A stretch of 64,000 nucleotides of DNA from Methylocystis sp. L43. GTDB taxonomy: Bacteria > Pseudomonadota > Alphaproteobacteria > Rhizobiales > Beijerinckiaceae. Under the pieces are notes generated by a model. It was not told the DNA's origin, ran no database searches, and worked only from the letters and a program-made list of their open reading frames with translations. This document shows, piece by piece, positions 53,613-61,317 of this stretch. The stretch lies in the NCBI RefSeq assembly GCF_015709525.1, contig NZ_JADNRA010000035.1, positions 292,483 through 356,482 on the forward strand, written 5' to 3'. The position numbers and the translations under genes are program-made. Numbering within the stretch: position 1 is the stretch's first letter; every line of letters starts with the position of its first letter.

Positions 53613-53852
53613 GTGTTCGAACCACGAATGCCAAAATATCAATGGGGTCAGCGCGTCAAGACGCTCGTCGATCTGGTCAATGATGGGAGTTATCCCAACG
53701 AGCAACCGGAGGCGCTGCTCGTCGCCAACGGCGGTTTGGGCGAAATCGTGCAGGTGGGATCACATACTGACACGAATACGCCGATCTATCTCGTTGAATT
53801 CCCCGACGGCCGTGTCGTCGGTTGTCTCGAGGAAGAGATCGCGCCCTTGTAA
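53613..53852 (+). CDS. nifZ: NifZ family protein, second copy
   Basis: 79 residues from GTG 53613 (GAGGAG upstream; other GTG at 53607). Read PKYQWGQRVKTLVDLVNDGSYPNEQPEALLVANGG then GEIVQVGSH and YLVEFPDGRVVGCLEEEI, the NifZ pattern again. Tandem with the first copy; it may act as a partner rather than a duplicate. Confidence 0.85.
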   Translation: MFEPRMPKYQWGQRVKTLVDLVNDGSYPNEQPEALLVANGGLGEIVQVGSHTDTNTPIYLVEFPDGRVVGCLEEEIAPL

Positions 53853-53869
53853 GAGGAGCGTTGGCGAGC

Positions 53870-54226
53870 ATGCGATCGACGGTCACGACACTCGGTGGCG
53901 CCGCGTCGGCTCAGCCGAATGAATTCGACTACAAGCGCATCGTGCGCGCCTTGGAACAACGGCGCCGCTACCGCTATGTCACGCCAGTCGTGATGAAAAC
54001 CGCGAACGGCTATCGCATTCAGAGCCCGTGTTGTTCGCGGAACGTCGATCCGGACGGCGGCGTCATCGATATCGCCTTGGTGCTCTTCGACGAGCGCAAA
54101 GGCAATTGGCGCCTTCTTCGCAAGGACCATGCAATCGGCGTGTGGGAGCTGGACAGCGAGTTTCCACGTCTTGCTGAGTTGCTCGACCATCTCAAGGAAG
54201 ACGCCGAACGGCGCTTCTGGCAGTGA
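53870..54226 (+). CDS. Nif-associated hypothetical protein
   Basis: 118 residues from ATG 53870 (AGAGGAGCG upstream). Conserved-looking block: YRYVTPVVMKTANGYRIQSPCCSRNVDPDGGVIDIAL, with a CC pair, and a C-terminal FPRLAELLDHLKEDAERRFWQ. I do not recognise a named family; seen only in this type of nif operon context. Operon position between nifZ and the DegT-like gene. Confidence 0.7.
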   Translation: MRSTVTTLGGAASAQPNEFDYKRIVRALEQRRRYRYVTPVVMKTANGYRIQSPCCSRNVDPDGGVIDIALVLFDERKGNWRLLRKDHAIGVWELDSEFPRLAELLDHLKEDAERRFWQ

Positions 54227-54251
54227 GTTCGATCTCGACAGAGGATAGATC

Positions 54252-54515
54252 ATGGCGATCAGCGATGTGGAATTGACGGAGATCGAAAAACTGCTCGGGG
54301 CCGAAGCAACGCCGGCGCTGTCGGAGCTGCGCGCCAAATTTTCTCATCTCTCCTGGACGCGCTGCGACGTGTCGGACGTGATCGAAACGCCTTTCCGCAG
54401 CTTCACGTCCTGCGACGTGCATTTGCTCGACGGCGCCGATCATTGCGTGACGGTTACCGACGATCCGGCGCGCGCCACGGGCGTTATCGTCGCCTTCCGG
54501 GGGAGTTTGCGATGA
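54252..54515 (+). CDS. Nif-associated small protein (DUF6129-like)
   Basis: 87 residues. ISDVELTEIEKLLGAEATPALSELRAKFSHLSWTRCD, and VTVTDDPARATGVIVAFR. Reminds me of DUF6129, a small protein of alphaproteobacterial nif clusters; assignment is from memory. The stop overlaps the next start (ATGA). Confidence 0.72.
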   Translation: MAISDVELTEIEKLLGAEATPALSELRAKFSHLSWTRCDVSDVIETPFRSFTSCDVHLLDGADHCVTVTDDPARATGVIVAFRGSLR

Positions 54516-55723
54516 ACGCGCGGGCCGAAGTGGACGATACATTCGAAGCGAAGCCGTCTGCGCCCGCCGACGCCTCGGGCTGCGATCTCATTCCGCTCTC
54601 TGACCCTGACATCACGCTCGACGACATTGCCGCGGTCGAGGCGGTGCTGCGCTCCAGCCGCTTGTCCAGCGGACCGGTGATGGAGGCGTTCGAAGCCGCC
54701 TTCGCCGCCTATCTCGGACGCAAATACGCCGTTGCTGCGCCAAGCGGCACGATGGGGCTGCTGCTCGCGCTCGCCGCGTATGAGATCGGTCCGGGCGATG
54801 AAGTGATCGCCTCTCCGCATTCCTTCCGCGAAACAGTGCATGCGATCGCGCTTGCCGGCGCCAAGCCGGTGTTCGCCGACATTGACTATTGGTCTGGCGT
54901 CATCGCGACCGGAAAGATCGAGGCGCTGATCACCGACAAAACGCGCGCGATCGTGGCGAGCAACACCAACGGCCATCCGGCGCAATGGGCGGAGCTGCGC
55001 GAAATCGCCAACAAGCATCGGCTCATCCTGCTCGAAGATTCCACCGAAGCGATCGGCTCCAAATACAAGGGCGCGCTTGTCGGCACCTTCGGCGACGCGT
55101 CGGTGTTCGATTTCTCGCAGCCCGGGCCGCTGGTCTGCGGCGAAGGCGGCATGGTGGTCACCGACGACATCGACGTCGCGGTGGCGATGCGGCGCTTTCG
55201 CGCGCATCGACCGAGCGAGAGAGCGTCGGTCGTGGTGGGCTCCAGCGCGCCCTATCAGGCGGCGATGAGCGACATGAGCGCGGCGCTGGGCATGGCGCAG
55301 CTGCGAAGGCTCGAAGAAATCCTCGAGAAACGCAAGCTCATCGAGCACTACTACTTCAAGCACGTCAAATCCTTCGAAGGCATCAAGGATCCCTTCATCG
55401 GGCCAGAAGTCGACGAGGTGCACTGGTTTCTTTACGTCGTTCATCTCGGCACGCGCTTCAGCAAATCCAGCCGGGACTCGATCGTAGAGGACTTGCTGGT
55501 CGAAAAGGTGGAAGCCGCCGCTTACAGCAATCCCTTGCATACGCAGCGGCGCTATTTCGATTACGGCTATCGTCGCGGCAGTTTTCTCGTCGCCGAAAAG
55601 GTTTCGGACCGCGCCGTCGCAATGCCTTTCCACGTCCATCTGCAAGAGCGCCAAATCGCTTTCATCGTGCAGACGATGAAGGAGGCGTCGATCAATGTCG
55701 GCGCGGGCGCCGCCATTTACTAA
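54512..55723 (+). CDS. DegT/DnrJ/EryC1-family protein lacking the PLP lysine
   Basis: 403 residues. Fold type I signature regions are clear: SGTMGLLLALAAYEIGPGDEV, NTNGHPAQWAELREIANKH, LEDSTEAIGSKYKG and CGEGGMVVTD. Where family members have the Schiff-base Lys (about 7 residues before GEGG), this protein reads FDFSQPGPLVCGEGG, with Gly at residue 205. It therefore cannot form the usual internal aldimine. Likely no aminotransferase; could be a structural or sugar-binding relative. Starts at ATG 54512 inside the previous stop. Confidence 0.85.
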   Translation: MNARAEVDDTFEAKPSAPADASGCDLIPLSDPDITLDDIAAVEAVLRSSRLSSGPVMEAFEAAFAAYLGRKYAVAAPSGTMGLLLALAAYEIGPGDEVIASPHSFRETVHAIALAGAKPVFADIDYWSGVIATGKIEALITDKTRAIVASNTNGHPAQWAELREIANKHRLILLEDSTEAIGSKYKGALVGTFGDASVFDFSQPGPLVCGEGGMVVTDDIDVAVAMRRFRAHRPSERASVVVGSSAPYQAAMSDMSAALGMAQLRRLEEILEKRKLIEHYYFKHVKSFEGIKDPFIGPEVDEVHWFLYVVHLGTRFSKSSRDSIVEDLLVEKVEAAAYSNPLHTQRRYFDYGYRRGSFLVAEKVSDRAVAMPFHVHLQERQIAFIVQTMKEASINVGAGAAIY

Positions 55724-55752
55724 TCGCCTAGATCCCAACCAGGAGTATCGAA

Positions 55753-56061
55753 ATGCCGAACGTAACCATCATGCCCTCCGGAAAGACGGTGGACGCCGCC
55801 GAGGGCGCAACCTTGCTGCAGATCATCATGTCGAGCGGCGAGGAGATCAATCACAAGTGCGAAGGAAAAGCGCAGTGCGGCTCTTGTCACATTTACGTTC
55901 ATGAAGGCCGCAAGGGCATTTCCAAGATCGCGCGCGAAGAGAACGAAAGGCTCGACACCATCGTCGGCATCGGCTCGAAGTCGCGGCTGGCGTGCCAGGC
56001 GAAGATTCTCGGCACGGAAAACGTCAAGATCGAACTGCTCGGCTTCGCGTCGGGCTTATAA
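55753..56061 (+). CDS. [2Fe-2S] ferredoxin of the nif operon
   Basis: 102 residues. Cluster ligands in CEGKAQCGSCH (C-x5-C-x2-C) and the last Cys in RLACQAK. Start after CCAGGAGTATCG. Provides electrons to nitrogenase or to cofactor maturation. Confidence 0.9.
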   Translation: MPNVTIMPSGKTVDAAEGATLLQIIMSSGEEINHKCEGKAQCGSCHIYVHEGRKGISKIAREENERLDTIVGIGSKSRLACQAKILGTENVKIELLGFASGL

Positions 56062-56075
56062 GGGAGGAGGGAGAA

Positions 56076-56306
56076 ATGTCTTCCGACATCGTCATGCTTC
56101 ATGTCCGCTTTGCGCCTGACGGCGGCGTCGTTGAAATCAGCGAGCGGCCGACGCCGAATTCTGCGCAGGCCTGGTTCGACTGGGTCAGTCTGAATGCGCC
56201 CGACGCCTATCAGGCGCTTTCCGGCGGTCGTGGCGTGTTCCGTATGACGCGCGACAAGCTCGAAGAATTGCGCGCGAGCATCGCCGCCAACACTGCGGCG
56301 GCCTGA
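56076..56306 (+). CDS. Small nif-associated hypothetical protein
   Basis: 76 residues from ATG 56076 (GGAGGGAG upstream). Readable: VEISERPTPNSAQAWFDWVSLNAPDAYQAL. Not recognised. Last gene of the operon starting with nifZ; followed by a hairpin at 56334. Confidence 0.7.
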   Translation: MSSDIVMLHVRFAPDGGVVEISERPTPNSAQAWFDWVSLNAPDAYQALSGGRGVFRMTRDKLEELRASIAANTAAA

Positions 56307-56333
56307 TCCGGCCGATCGCGTCGCGTAAAATGA

Positions 56334-56365
56334 TCCCTTCCGCGAAGCACACATTGCGGAAGGGA
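56334..56365. terminator. Hairpin between convergent genes
   Basis: Perfect 10-bp stem TCCCTTCCGC/GCGGAAGGGA with a 12-nt loop. Ends 9 bp from the next gene end. On the minus strand it is followed by TCATTTT, so it probably serves the minus-strand gene; on the plus strand no T run follows. Confidence 0.65.
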
Positions 56366-56374
56366 AGCTTGGTT

Positions 56375-56656
56375 TCAGGTCAGGAAAGTTTCGGCGAAAC
56401 GGGCGCGTTTTTCGGCCGTATCGAGCCCATTCGCGATGGGCCATTTGTTGTCGTAAAATAGTGAATTGACGGCGCGGCTGACTTCCTTGCCGCGCAAATA
56501 CCAGCGCACCACGCCATCGGGAAAAATCACCGCGGGGCCGTCTTCGCGATGCACGATGCCGTCTTCGACGCTGATCTGCGTCCCCGCATAGAGATAGCAG
56601 CCGGCAAGTCGCGAAAGATCATCTTGATTGCGTTCGTCAACCTGGAGCATGACCAC
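56375..56656 (-). CDS. Hypothetical protein
   Basis: 93 residues. Contains ISVEDGIVHREDGPAVIFPDGVVRWYLRGKEV, a pattern like the repeated strands of YwqK/MORN-type proteins. No signal peptide. Convergent with the nif operon, and no -24/-12 promoter was found for it, so nif association is unclear. Confidence 0.6.
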   Translation of the reverse strand: MVMLQVDERNQDDLSRLAGCYLYAGTQISVEDGIVHREDGPAVIFPDGVVRWYLRGKEVSRAVNSLFYDNKWPIANGLDTAEKRARFAETFLT

Positions 56657-56722
56657 TTTTCGCCTCCGCTGATAGCCAATCGATTCCTACGACGAAGCAA
56701 TAATCGCGCTTGGCGCAGGGTT

Positions 56723-56738
56723 CGGCAAGAATAATGCT
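56723..56738 (+). promoter_or_regulatory. Weak sigma-54 promoter candidate of the first Rieske gene
   Basis: CGGCAA-GAATA-ATGCT; GG-N10-GC spacing correct, but both halves deviate from consensus. No NifA element upstream was found. Confidence 0.4.
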
Positions 56739-56860
56739 TGTTCGCGCCCTGGACGTTGCGCGAGGAAGATTGTTGTCTTTCAGACACTATCGTGCGCCGA
56801 AATTTCCGCTCTCGCGCGCGATGCGCCTAGAGGGAGCGGATAGACGACGGGGATTTTGGC

Positions 56861-57301
56861 ATGCAGGGCGATGTGAGTCTCTACGTCATTTGCGCGCTCG
56901 ACAGTCTGGAGCGCGGCCAAGCGGCGCCCTTCAGCCTGTCGCGCGTCACGGATGAAGGAGAAGCGCGCCCCTTTTCGATTTTCGTCGTTCGGACCGAAAA
57001 TGACCAGTGTGTCGGCTATGTAAACATCTGCCCGCACCAGGGCTCCTGGCTCAACATCGGCGACGGCAGATTTTTTAGCGAGGACGGTCAAAGATTGCGT
57101 TGCGGCAGGCACAAGGCCGAATTCGACGTCGAGACGGGTGTGTGCGTCACGGGGCCGTGCGTGGATAAAATGATCGAGCCCGTCGCGCTCGTCGTCATGG
57201 ATGGCGATGTGTGCCTGTGTGGCGTCAAACTCGCGGAAGAAGAGATTTCCGACGACGACGATCTGGACGAAACGATGGAGATCATGATCCATCCAGGCTG
57301 A
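56861..57301 (+). CDS. Rieske [2Fe-2S] ferredoxin (first of two)
   Basis: 146 residues, full-length small Rieske protein. Cluster ligands CPHQGS (C-x-H) and CGRHKAEFD (C-x2-H). The C-terminal tail is strongly acidic (EEEISDDDDLDE). No membrane helix, so it is soluble. A second, similar protein lies at 59231. It could feed electrons to an oxygenase or to nitrogenase. Co-transcribed with the small gene at 57337. Confidence 0.9.
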   Translation: MQGDVSLYVICALDSLERGQAAPFSLSRVTDEGEARPFSIFVVRTENDQCVGYVNICPHQGSWLNIGDGRFFSEDGQRLRCGRHKAEFDVETGVCVTGPCVDKMIEPVALVVMDGDVCLCGVKLAEEEISDDDDLDETMEIMIHPG

Positions 57302-57336
57302 GTGGCGCAGCGGATGGCACGTATGAAAGGCGCACG

Positions 57337-57504
57337 ATGACCGTGGCTGAATTGATCGTGAAATTGGCGGAGTTGCCGCAGGAGGCCGTTGTGCTGATCG
57401 ACAGCGACGGCGGACTTTCTCGCGTCAGCGGATTGGATTTCGTCGAGGGCCAAGGGCCCGGCGCGCCGGCGGAAGTCATCCTCGCGCCGAGTCTCGACGA
57501 ATGA
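57337..57504 (+). CDS. Small protein after the Rieske gene
   Basis: 55 residues from ATG 57337, 36 bp after the Rieske stop; GAAAGGCG upstream. ELIVKLAELPQEAVVLIDSDGGLSRVSGLDFVEGQ. No family recognised. Confidence 0.6.
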   Translation: MTVAELIVKLAELPQEAVVLIDSDGGLSRVSGLDFVEGQGPGAPAEVILAPSLDE

Positions 57505-57537
57505 AGGTTTGCCTGCCGCCGGCTGTCGCCTGAGCCT

Positions 57538-57804
57538 TCACTCGGGGGTGGCTGAAGTTTCTCCCTGCAGCGGTATCCCAAAGAATGCCTCGTCGTCGCC
57601 GCCCCATGCCTTATGCAGCGCGAAAGCTTCGCGCCACCGGATTTGCTCGGCTTCCGTCGCCGCGCGATGGGTCACTTTCCCGGCGGGCTTTTCGGCGAGA
57701 AGAAACGCCTTACCGTTGCGCAAGAATCGATTGAGGTCCTTCGTGTCGATCGGGCGGACTACGCAGCGCGGGTCTTCATCGATCAGAATGGTCGTCGGCA
57801 GCAT
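57538..57804 (-). CDS. Nif-associated hypothetical protein
   Basis: 88 residues. DPRCVVRPIDTKDLNRFLRNGKAFLLAEKPAGKVTHRAATE with an acidic-aromatic C-terminus. Downstream of 57829-58071 by 24 bp on the same strand, so both may use the sigma-54 promoter at 58113-58128. Not recognised. Confidence 0.65.
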   Translation of the reverse strand: MLPTTILIDEDPRCVVRPIDTKDLNRFLRNGKAFLLAEKPAGKVTHRAATEAEQIRWREAFALHKAWGGDDEAFFGIPLQGETSATPE

Positions 57805-57828
57805 GAGCGCAGCTCCCGTTGCGATGGA

Positions 57829-58071
57829 TCAAAAACCTTCCGCCTTGCTTCCCCAGGGATGCGAACCGGGAACGAGCGAGGCCTTGATTCCCGCTTTTTC
57901 GATGTCAGCGAGGGTTTTGTAATAGGTGCCTTCATGCATGAGCGCGCCGCTCTTGGTCATGATCGCCACATAGCGCGCCACTGTATCGGCTTCGCATAGA
58001 TAGCCGCCGCCTGGATCGCTCGTGCTGCGCGCGTTGCCATCCCAGTCGATAAAAAAGCCTTCGACAGCCAT
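57829..58071 (-). CDS. Nif-associated hypothetical protein
   Basis: 80 residues. VEGFFIDWDGNARSTSDPGGGYLCEADTVARYVAIMTKSG, possibly a small all-beta fold. A strong -24/-12 promoter lies 42 bp before the start. Not recognised. Confidence 0.68.
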   Translation of the reverse strand: MAVEGFFIDWDGNARSTSDPGGGYLCEADTVARYVAIMTKSGALMHEGTYYKTLADIEKAGIKASLVPGSHPWGSKAEGF

Positions 58072-58112
58072 GTTCCCTCTCGCGTTGATATTTGATTCTC
58101 ACCCCGGAGGGC

Positions 58113-58128
58113 AGCAAGTTTCTTGCCA
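58113..58128 (-). promoter_or_regulatory. Sigma-54 promoter of the 58071-57538 gene pair
   Basis: Minus strand TGGCAA-GAAAC-TTGCT; GG-N10-GC exact. Reads toward 58071. Confidence 0.75.
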
Positions 58129-58147
58129 ATGCCTTCGGCGCTGCAGC

Positions 58148-58163
58148 GGGAACGAGACTTGCT
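58148..58163 (+). promoter_or_regulatory. Sigma-54 promoter candidate of the GNAT-like gene
   Basis: GGGAAC-GAGAC-TTGCT; spacing exact, -24 half one mismatch in the GG context. Divergent from 58113-58128. Confidence 0.55.
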
Positions 58164-58219
58164 TGCAGAAGGCATATTCGCGCGCAAATCCTCGAGGCGC
58201 GCAATCGAAGGAGAAGCAG

Positions 58220-58702
58220 GTGGCTGACCTCGCGCATAGAAATGCATCGCTTGACGACATGAAAGACCTTTGGGCCTTGATGCGGCAAACGGCTGCCGAC
58301 ATTCCCTGTTCGATCGAAAGCGAAAGCGATCAGGAGCGGGCGCTGACGGAAATCATGAAGTGCTGCACGGCCGAATTCTCGCCGGTTATTCTCGATGCGA
58401 AGCGCAATGTCGTCGGGGCCTTATTGGCGCGTCGCGATGAACTCGATTGGGGTTTGCGCAACACTGAAACAATCAACGTCTCGCTGGCCGCGGTGTCCGC
58501 CGACCATCGCGAGAACGGCGCATTCAAAGTGCTGATCGACGCGATATTGAAGCGCAATGCGCCGGTCTATGTCGAAGTGAAAGCCGGCGACGCGCAGGGG
58601 TTAGCTGCGGAACTCAAAGGCTGCGGCTTCTCCTTGACGAAGACGGAAGAGGGCGCAGAGCTCTACAAATGGGAGCCGGTAGTGGAAGCCAAAGCCGCCT
58701 GA
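58220..58702 (+). CDS. GNAT-like acetyltransferase (probable)
   Basis: 160 residues from GTG 58220 (AAGGAGAAGCAG directly upstream). ALTEIMKCCTAEFSPVILDAKRNVVGALLARR and the VSLAAVSADHRENGAFKVLIDAIL stretch resemble a degenerate GNAT fold (acetyl-CoA binding Q/R-x-x-G-x-G/A is not clear). Substrate unknown. Sigma-54 promoter candidate upstream. Confidence 0.6.
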   Translation: MADLAHRNASLDDMKDLWALMRQTAADIPCSIESESDQERALTEIMKCCTAEFSPVILDAKRNVVGALLARRDELDWGLRNTETINVSLAAVSADHRENGAFKVLIDAILKRNAPVYVEVKAGDAQGLAAELKGCGFSLTKTEEGAELYKWEPVVEAKAA

Positions 58703-58745
58703 AATCGCTTTCAAAGCGTGGTGCGGGCGTGTCTCGCGCCGCGCT

Positions 58746-59069
58746 TCAGGCGCCTTCCTCTTGCGCGCCATAATCGGCGTAGGCTTTTTCGAGCAAGGCG
58801 ACACAGGTCTTCAGACGCTGATACTCCGCCTTGTCGACCAGGACATTCTCCACATCTGGCGCGGGGCCGGGCGTTGGCGGCTTGGCGGCCTGGATCGCCT
58901 CGAACATGGCGGCTTGCAGGCGGAAGATGCGCTCGCTGGCGCGTTCGAGATAGGGCAGCGGATTGGCGCGAATATTCGCCTCATGCAGCGCGTCGAGTTC
59001 CAGCAATTTGCCGAAGCGCCGCTCCCTGAGGCGGTTCGATAAGCCGAAATCATGTTCGATGACGCTCAT
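58746..59069 (-). CDS. Hypothetical helical protein
   Basis: 107 residues, rich in Glu/Ala/Leu: LRERRFGKLLELDALHEANIRANPLPYLERASERIFRLQ. Pro-rich loop then a coiled-coil-like end. Not recognised. No sigma-54 promoter found upstream. Confidence 0.6.
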   Translation of the reverse strand: MSVIEHDFGLSNRLRERRFGKLLELDALHEANIRANPLPYLERASERIFRLQAAMFEAIQAAKPPTPGPAPDVENVLVDKAEYQRLKTCVALLEKAYADYGAQEEGA

Positions 59070-59149
59070 GATCGTCGTTCCTTGTTGGCCGGATCTTTTA
59101 GCCAGAAGCCCTGATGGGCTTCAATCCTTGCATCACAGCGCGCAACGCA

Positions 59150-59165
59150 TGGCTCGTCAATTGCA
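59150..59165 (+). promoter_or_regulatory. Sigma-54 promoter of the second Rieske gene
   Basis: TGGCTC-GTCAA-TTGCA; exact spacing, one -24 mismatch. Leader about 55 nt. Confidence 0.7.
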
Positions 59166-59230
59166 CGGGTAGGGCGCGTCGCTGAGGCAGTGTAGTTTTG
59201 CAAGGCGCGCGCCAAAGGAGGAGCCGGCGG

Positions 59231-59659
59231 ATGAACGAACTCTATGCGATTTGTCAGACGGGCGAGATCGAGGACGGCGACGCCACGGGCTTCATTCTGA
59301 TGCGGATCGAGGAGACCGGCGAGCCAAAGCCCTGGCCAATCCTAATCACGCGCAAAGGCAATAATTTCTACGGTTTCGAGAACGCCTGTCCGCATAAGGG
59401 CGAGCGTCTCGACGCGGAGGCAGGGCATTTTCTCGACGAAGAGGGGAATTTCCTCACCTGCGGCCATCACCAGGCGCAGTTCGATCTCGACACGGGACAT
59501 TGCTTCATCGGTCCCTGCCAAGGCAAGAAGTTGCAATCCATTCAAATCGTGATTGACGACGGCGACGTTTGCCTCACCGGCGTGGAGCTCGCGGAGGAGG
59601 ACGGGCTGGGCCTCGAAGAGCCGGACGAGGCTCCCGAAGTCATGATCACGTCTGACTGA
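59231..59659 (+). CDS. Rieske [2Fe-2S] ferredoxin (second of two)
   Basis: 142 residues from ATG 59231 (AAAGGAGGAGCC upstream). Ligands in CPHKGE and CGHHQAQFD; acidic C-terminus. Shares layout and tail with the first Rieske protein, so the pair are paralogues. Soluble. Controlled by a -24/-12 promoter. Confidence 0.92.
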   Translation: MNELYAICQTGEIEDGDATGFILMRIEETGEPKPWPILITRKGNNFYGFENACPHKGERLDAEAGHFLDEEGNFLTCGHHQAQFDLDTGHCFIGPCQGKKLQSIQIVIDDGDVCLTGVELAEEDGLGLEEPDEAPEVMITSD

Positions 59660-59869
59660 CGCAAGACCGTCAGCTTCGATATGTGTCTTGACGGAGCGTT
59701 CGAAAAGGCGCCGCCTTCCTGCCTCACGTCGATGACAATGTCGCGTTGCTGCGCGAGCTTTATTCGAACCGCGCAACCTGACGAGCCCCTGGTCGCCTAG
59801 CTCGCACGCAAATGACGTCGGCCGACAATGGCGCCGCATGCGCCAAGGCGCTTGCGGCGAAGCGCATTC

Positions 59870-60583
59870 TCACGCGTCCGGAGGACCCATGTCGTCGCCG
59901 CTCTTCTTCTTTTTCTTGTCGACCTTGGCCTGCGCATAGGAGCCGGAGTTCTTCAGCGCGATTGGCTTCTGACCCTCGACATATTGCGAGATCCAAAACA
60001 AAGTGCGCTGGCGCGCCGATTGCGCGGCGGCTTCATTGAAACTCTCCGCGGCATCGAAATTGAAGCCGTTGCGGGCTTCGGGATAGGAGAAGGCGCTTAC
60101 GTCGGGTCGTTGGGCGCGAAATTGGACGATTTCTTCCATCGGCAACGACGGATCATTCTCGGGCAGGTGCAGCAGCGTCGGAATTTTCCGCTTCACCCAG
60201 CGTTCCTCTGAAATTCCGGCCGGATAATAGCTGATCGCACAGGCGACGTCGCTGAGGCTATTGGCCGAAACATAGGCGAGATAGCCGCCCCAATCATAGC
60301 CGACGATCGCCACCTTGCCGACGCCCTTGACGGCGTCGACAGTAGCCTGAATGTCTTGCAGGGCCGTCGTGACGGAAGGACCGTCGCTCTCGCCTTCCTG
60401 AGACGCAAGCGCTGGCGCGATCGCGACATAACCCTCGGCCGCGAAGCTTTCGACTTCCTTTTGCAGATGTGGCGTGACGCCGTAGACGTCCGGCAGCACG
60501 ACGACGGCGCCCTTGGGAGCCTCAGTGGGTTCGGCGCGATAGGCGGAAAAACTGCGTCCGTCTCCGGAAGTAAGTTCGATCAT
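59870..60583 (-). CDS. Dienelactone-hydrolase-family protein with altered catalytic residues
   Basis: 237 residues. Alpha/beta hydrolase: VVLPDVYGVTPHLQKEVESFAAEGYVAIAPAL and VGYDWGGYLAYV. The nucleophile elbow G-x-C-x-G-G reads GYDWGG, with Asp97 instead of Cys, and the catalytic His region (H-G-F) reads ARNGFNF with Asn172. So a different reaction or no catalysis is likely. C-terminal basic tail. Its role in the nif region is unknown. Confidence 0.85.
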   Translation of the reverse strand: MIELTSGDGRSFSAYRAEPTEAPKGAVVVLPDVYGVTPHLQKEVESFAAEGYVAIAPALASQEGESDGPSVTTALQDIQATVDAVKGVGKVAIVGYDWGGYLAYVSANSLSDVACAISYYPAGISEERWVKRKIPTLLHLPENDPSLPMEEIVQFRAQRPDVSAFSYPEARNGFNFDAAESFNEAAAQSARQRTLFWISQYVEGQKPIALKNSGSYAQAKVDKKKKKSGDDMGPPDA

Positions 60584-60723
60584 GACGGCCTCGATGTGCA
60601 GGAAGATTACGGAAGCTCTCGAAGAGAGACGGCGGAATCATCTCACGCCTGCACATCCTATTGCGAATATCATGCCTGCATGACGCGACGCATCGTTCAA
60701 CGTATAGGCAAGCGACTCTCGGC

Positions 60724-61110
60724 TCAGGAGTCGAAAAATCCCAATTCCAGCTTGGCTTCGTCGCTCATCATGCTCTGATGCCACGGCGGATCGAACACGA
60801 GATTGATTTTTACGCTCGCGACTCCATCGACCGCATCGACAGCCTTCTTCGTCATCCCGACCATTTCGCCGGCGACGGGGCAGCCTGGCGCCGTCAACGT
60901 CATGTCGATGTCGATGTCGCGTCGATCGATAACGTCGATGCGATAGATCAGTCCCAGATCGTATATGTTCACCGGAATTTCCGGGTCGAACACGGTCCGC
61001 AGCGCAAGGACGACTTCTTCATAAAGCGCCTGCGCCTCGGGCGAAGAATCGCTGCGGCCGACGCGACTGTTCGGCTCGGAAAGCTGTGTCATGTCGCTTC
61101 GTGGTTCCAT
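60724..61110 (-). CDS. MIP18/SufT-like (DUF59) Fe-S assembly protein
   Basis: 128 residues. TVFDPEIPVNIYDLGLIYRI, LTAPGCPVAGEMVGMT and INLVFDPPWHQSMMSDEAK match DUF59. The Cys in APGCPVAG is conserved. Assists Fe-S cluster delivery. A -24/-12 promoter lies at 61162-61177, so it joins the nif Fe-S set. Confidence 0.92.
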   Translation of the reverse strand: MEPRSDMTQLSEPNSRVGRSDSSPEAQALYEEVVLALRTVFDPEIPVNIYDLGLIYRIDVIDRRDIDIDMTLTAPGCPVAGEMVGMTKKAVDAVDGVASVKINLVFDPPWHQSMMSDEAKLELGFFDS

Positions 61111-61161
61111 CTGAGTATCCTGCGTGGCGCGAGCCGCGTTCGCGACTGCTCAGTTCAAACC

Positions 61162-61177
61162 AGCAAGTAAGGCGCCA
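61162..61177 (-). promoter_or_regulatory. Sigma-54 promoter of the DUF59 gene
   Basis: Minus strand TGGCGC-CTTAC-TTGCT; exact spacing. Divergent from 61195. Confidence 0.7.
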
Positions 61178-61194
61178 GTCAGCTTTGCTGAGGC

Positions 61195-61210
61195 TGGACT
61201 GAAATTTGCA
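61195..61210 (+). promoter_or_regulatory. Sigma-54 promoter of the Shethna ferredoxin gene
   Basis: TGGACT-GAAAT-TTGCA; exact spacing, two -24 mismatches. 18 bp from the opposing promoter. Confidence 0.65.
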
Positions 61211-61317
61211 ATCATTCCACGTCCACGGTCCGCGGCGTCATGGTTGAGCGCCTTCGTTTACGAAGTGCATTTCTCACAGAGCGCCGTGTTACAATCCTCA
61301 CAAAGGCTCGGTGCAGT

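Noticed and set aside
54440..55738. 432-codon minus-strand frame
   Set aside because: Shadow of the DegT-like gene.
60659..60684. GG-N10-GC match on the minus strand before the hydrolase-like gene
   Set aside because: The -12 half (TTCGCA) departs from TTGC, so not called as a sigma-54 promoter.
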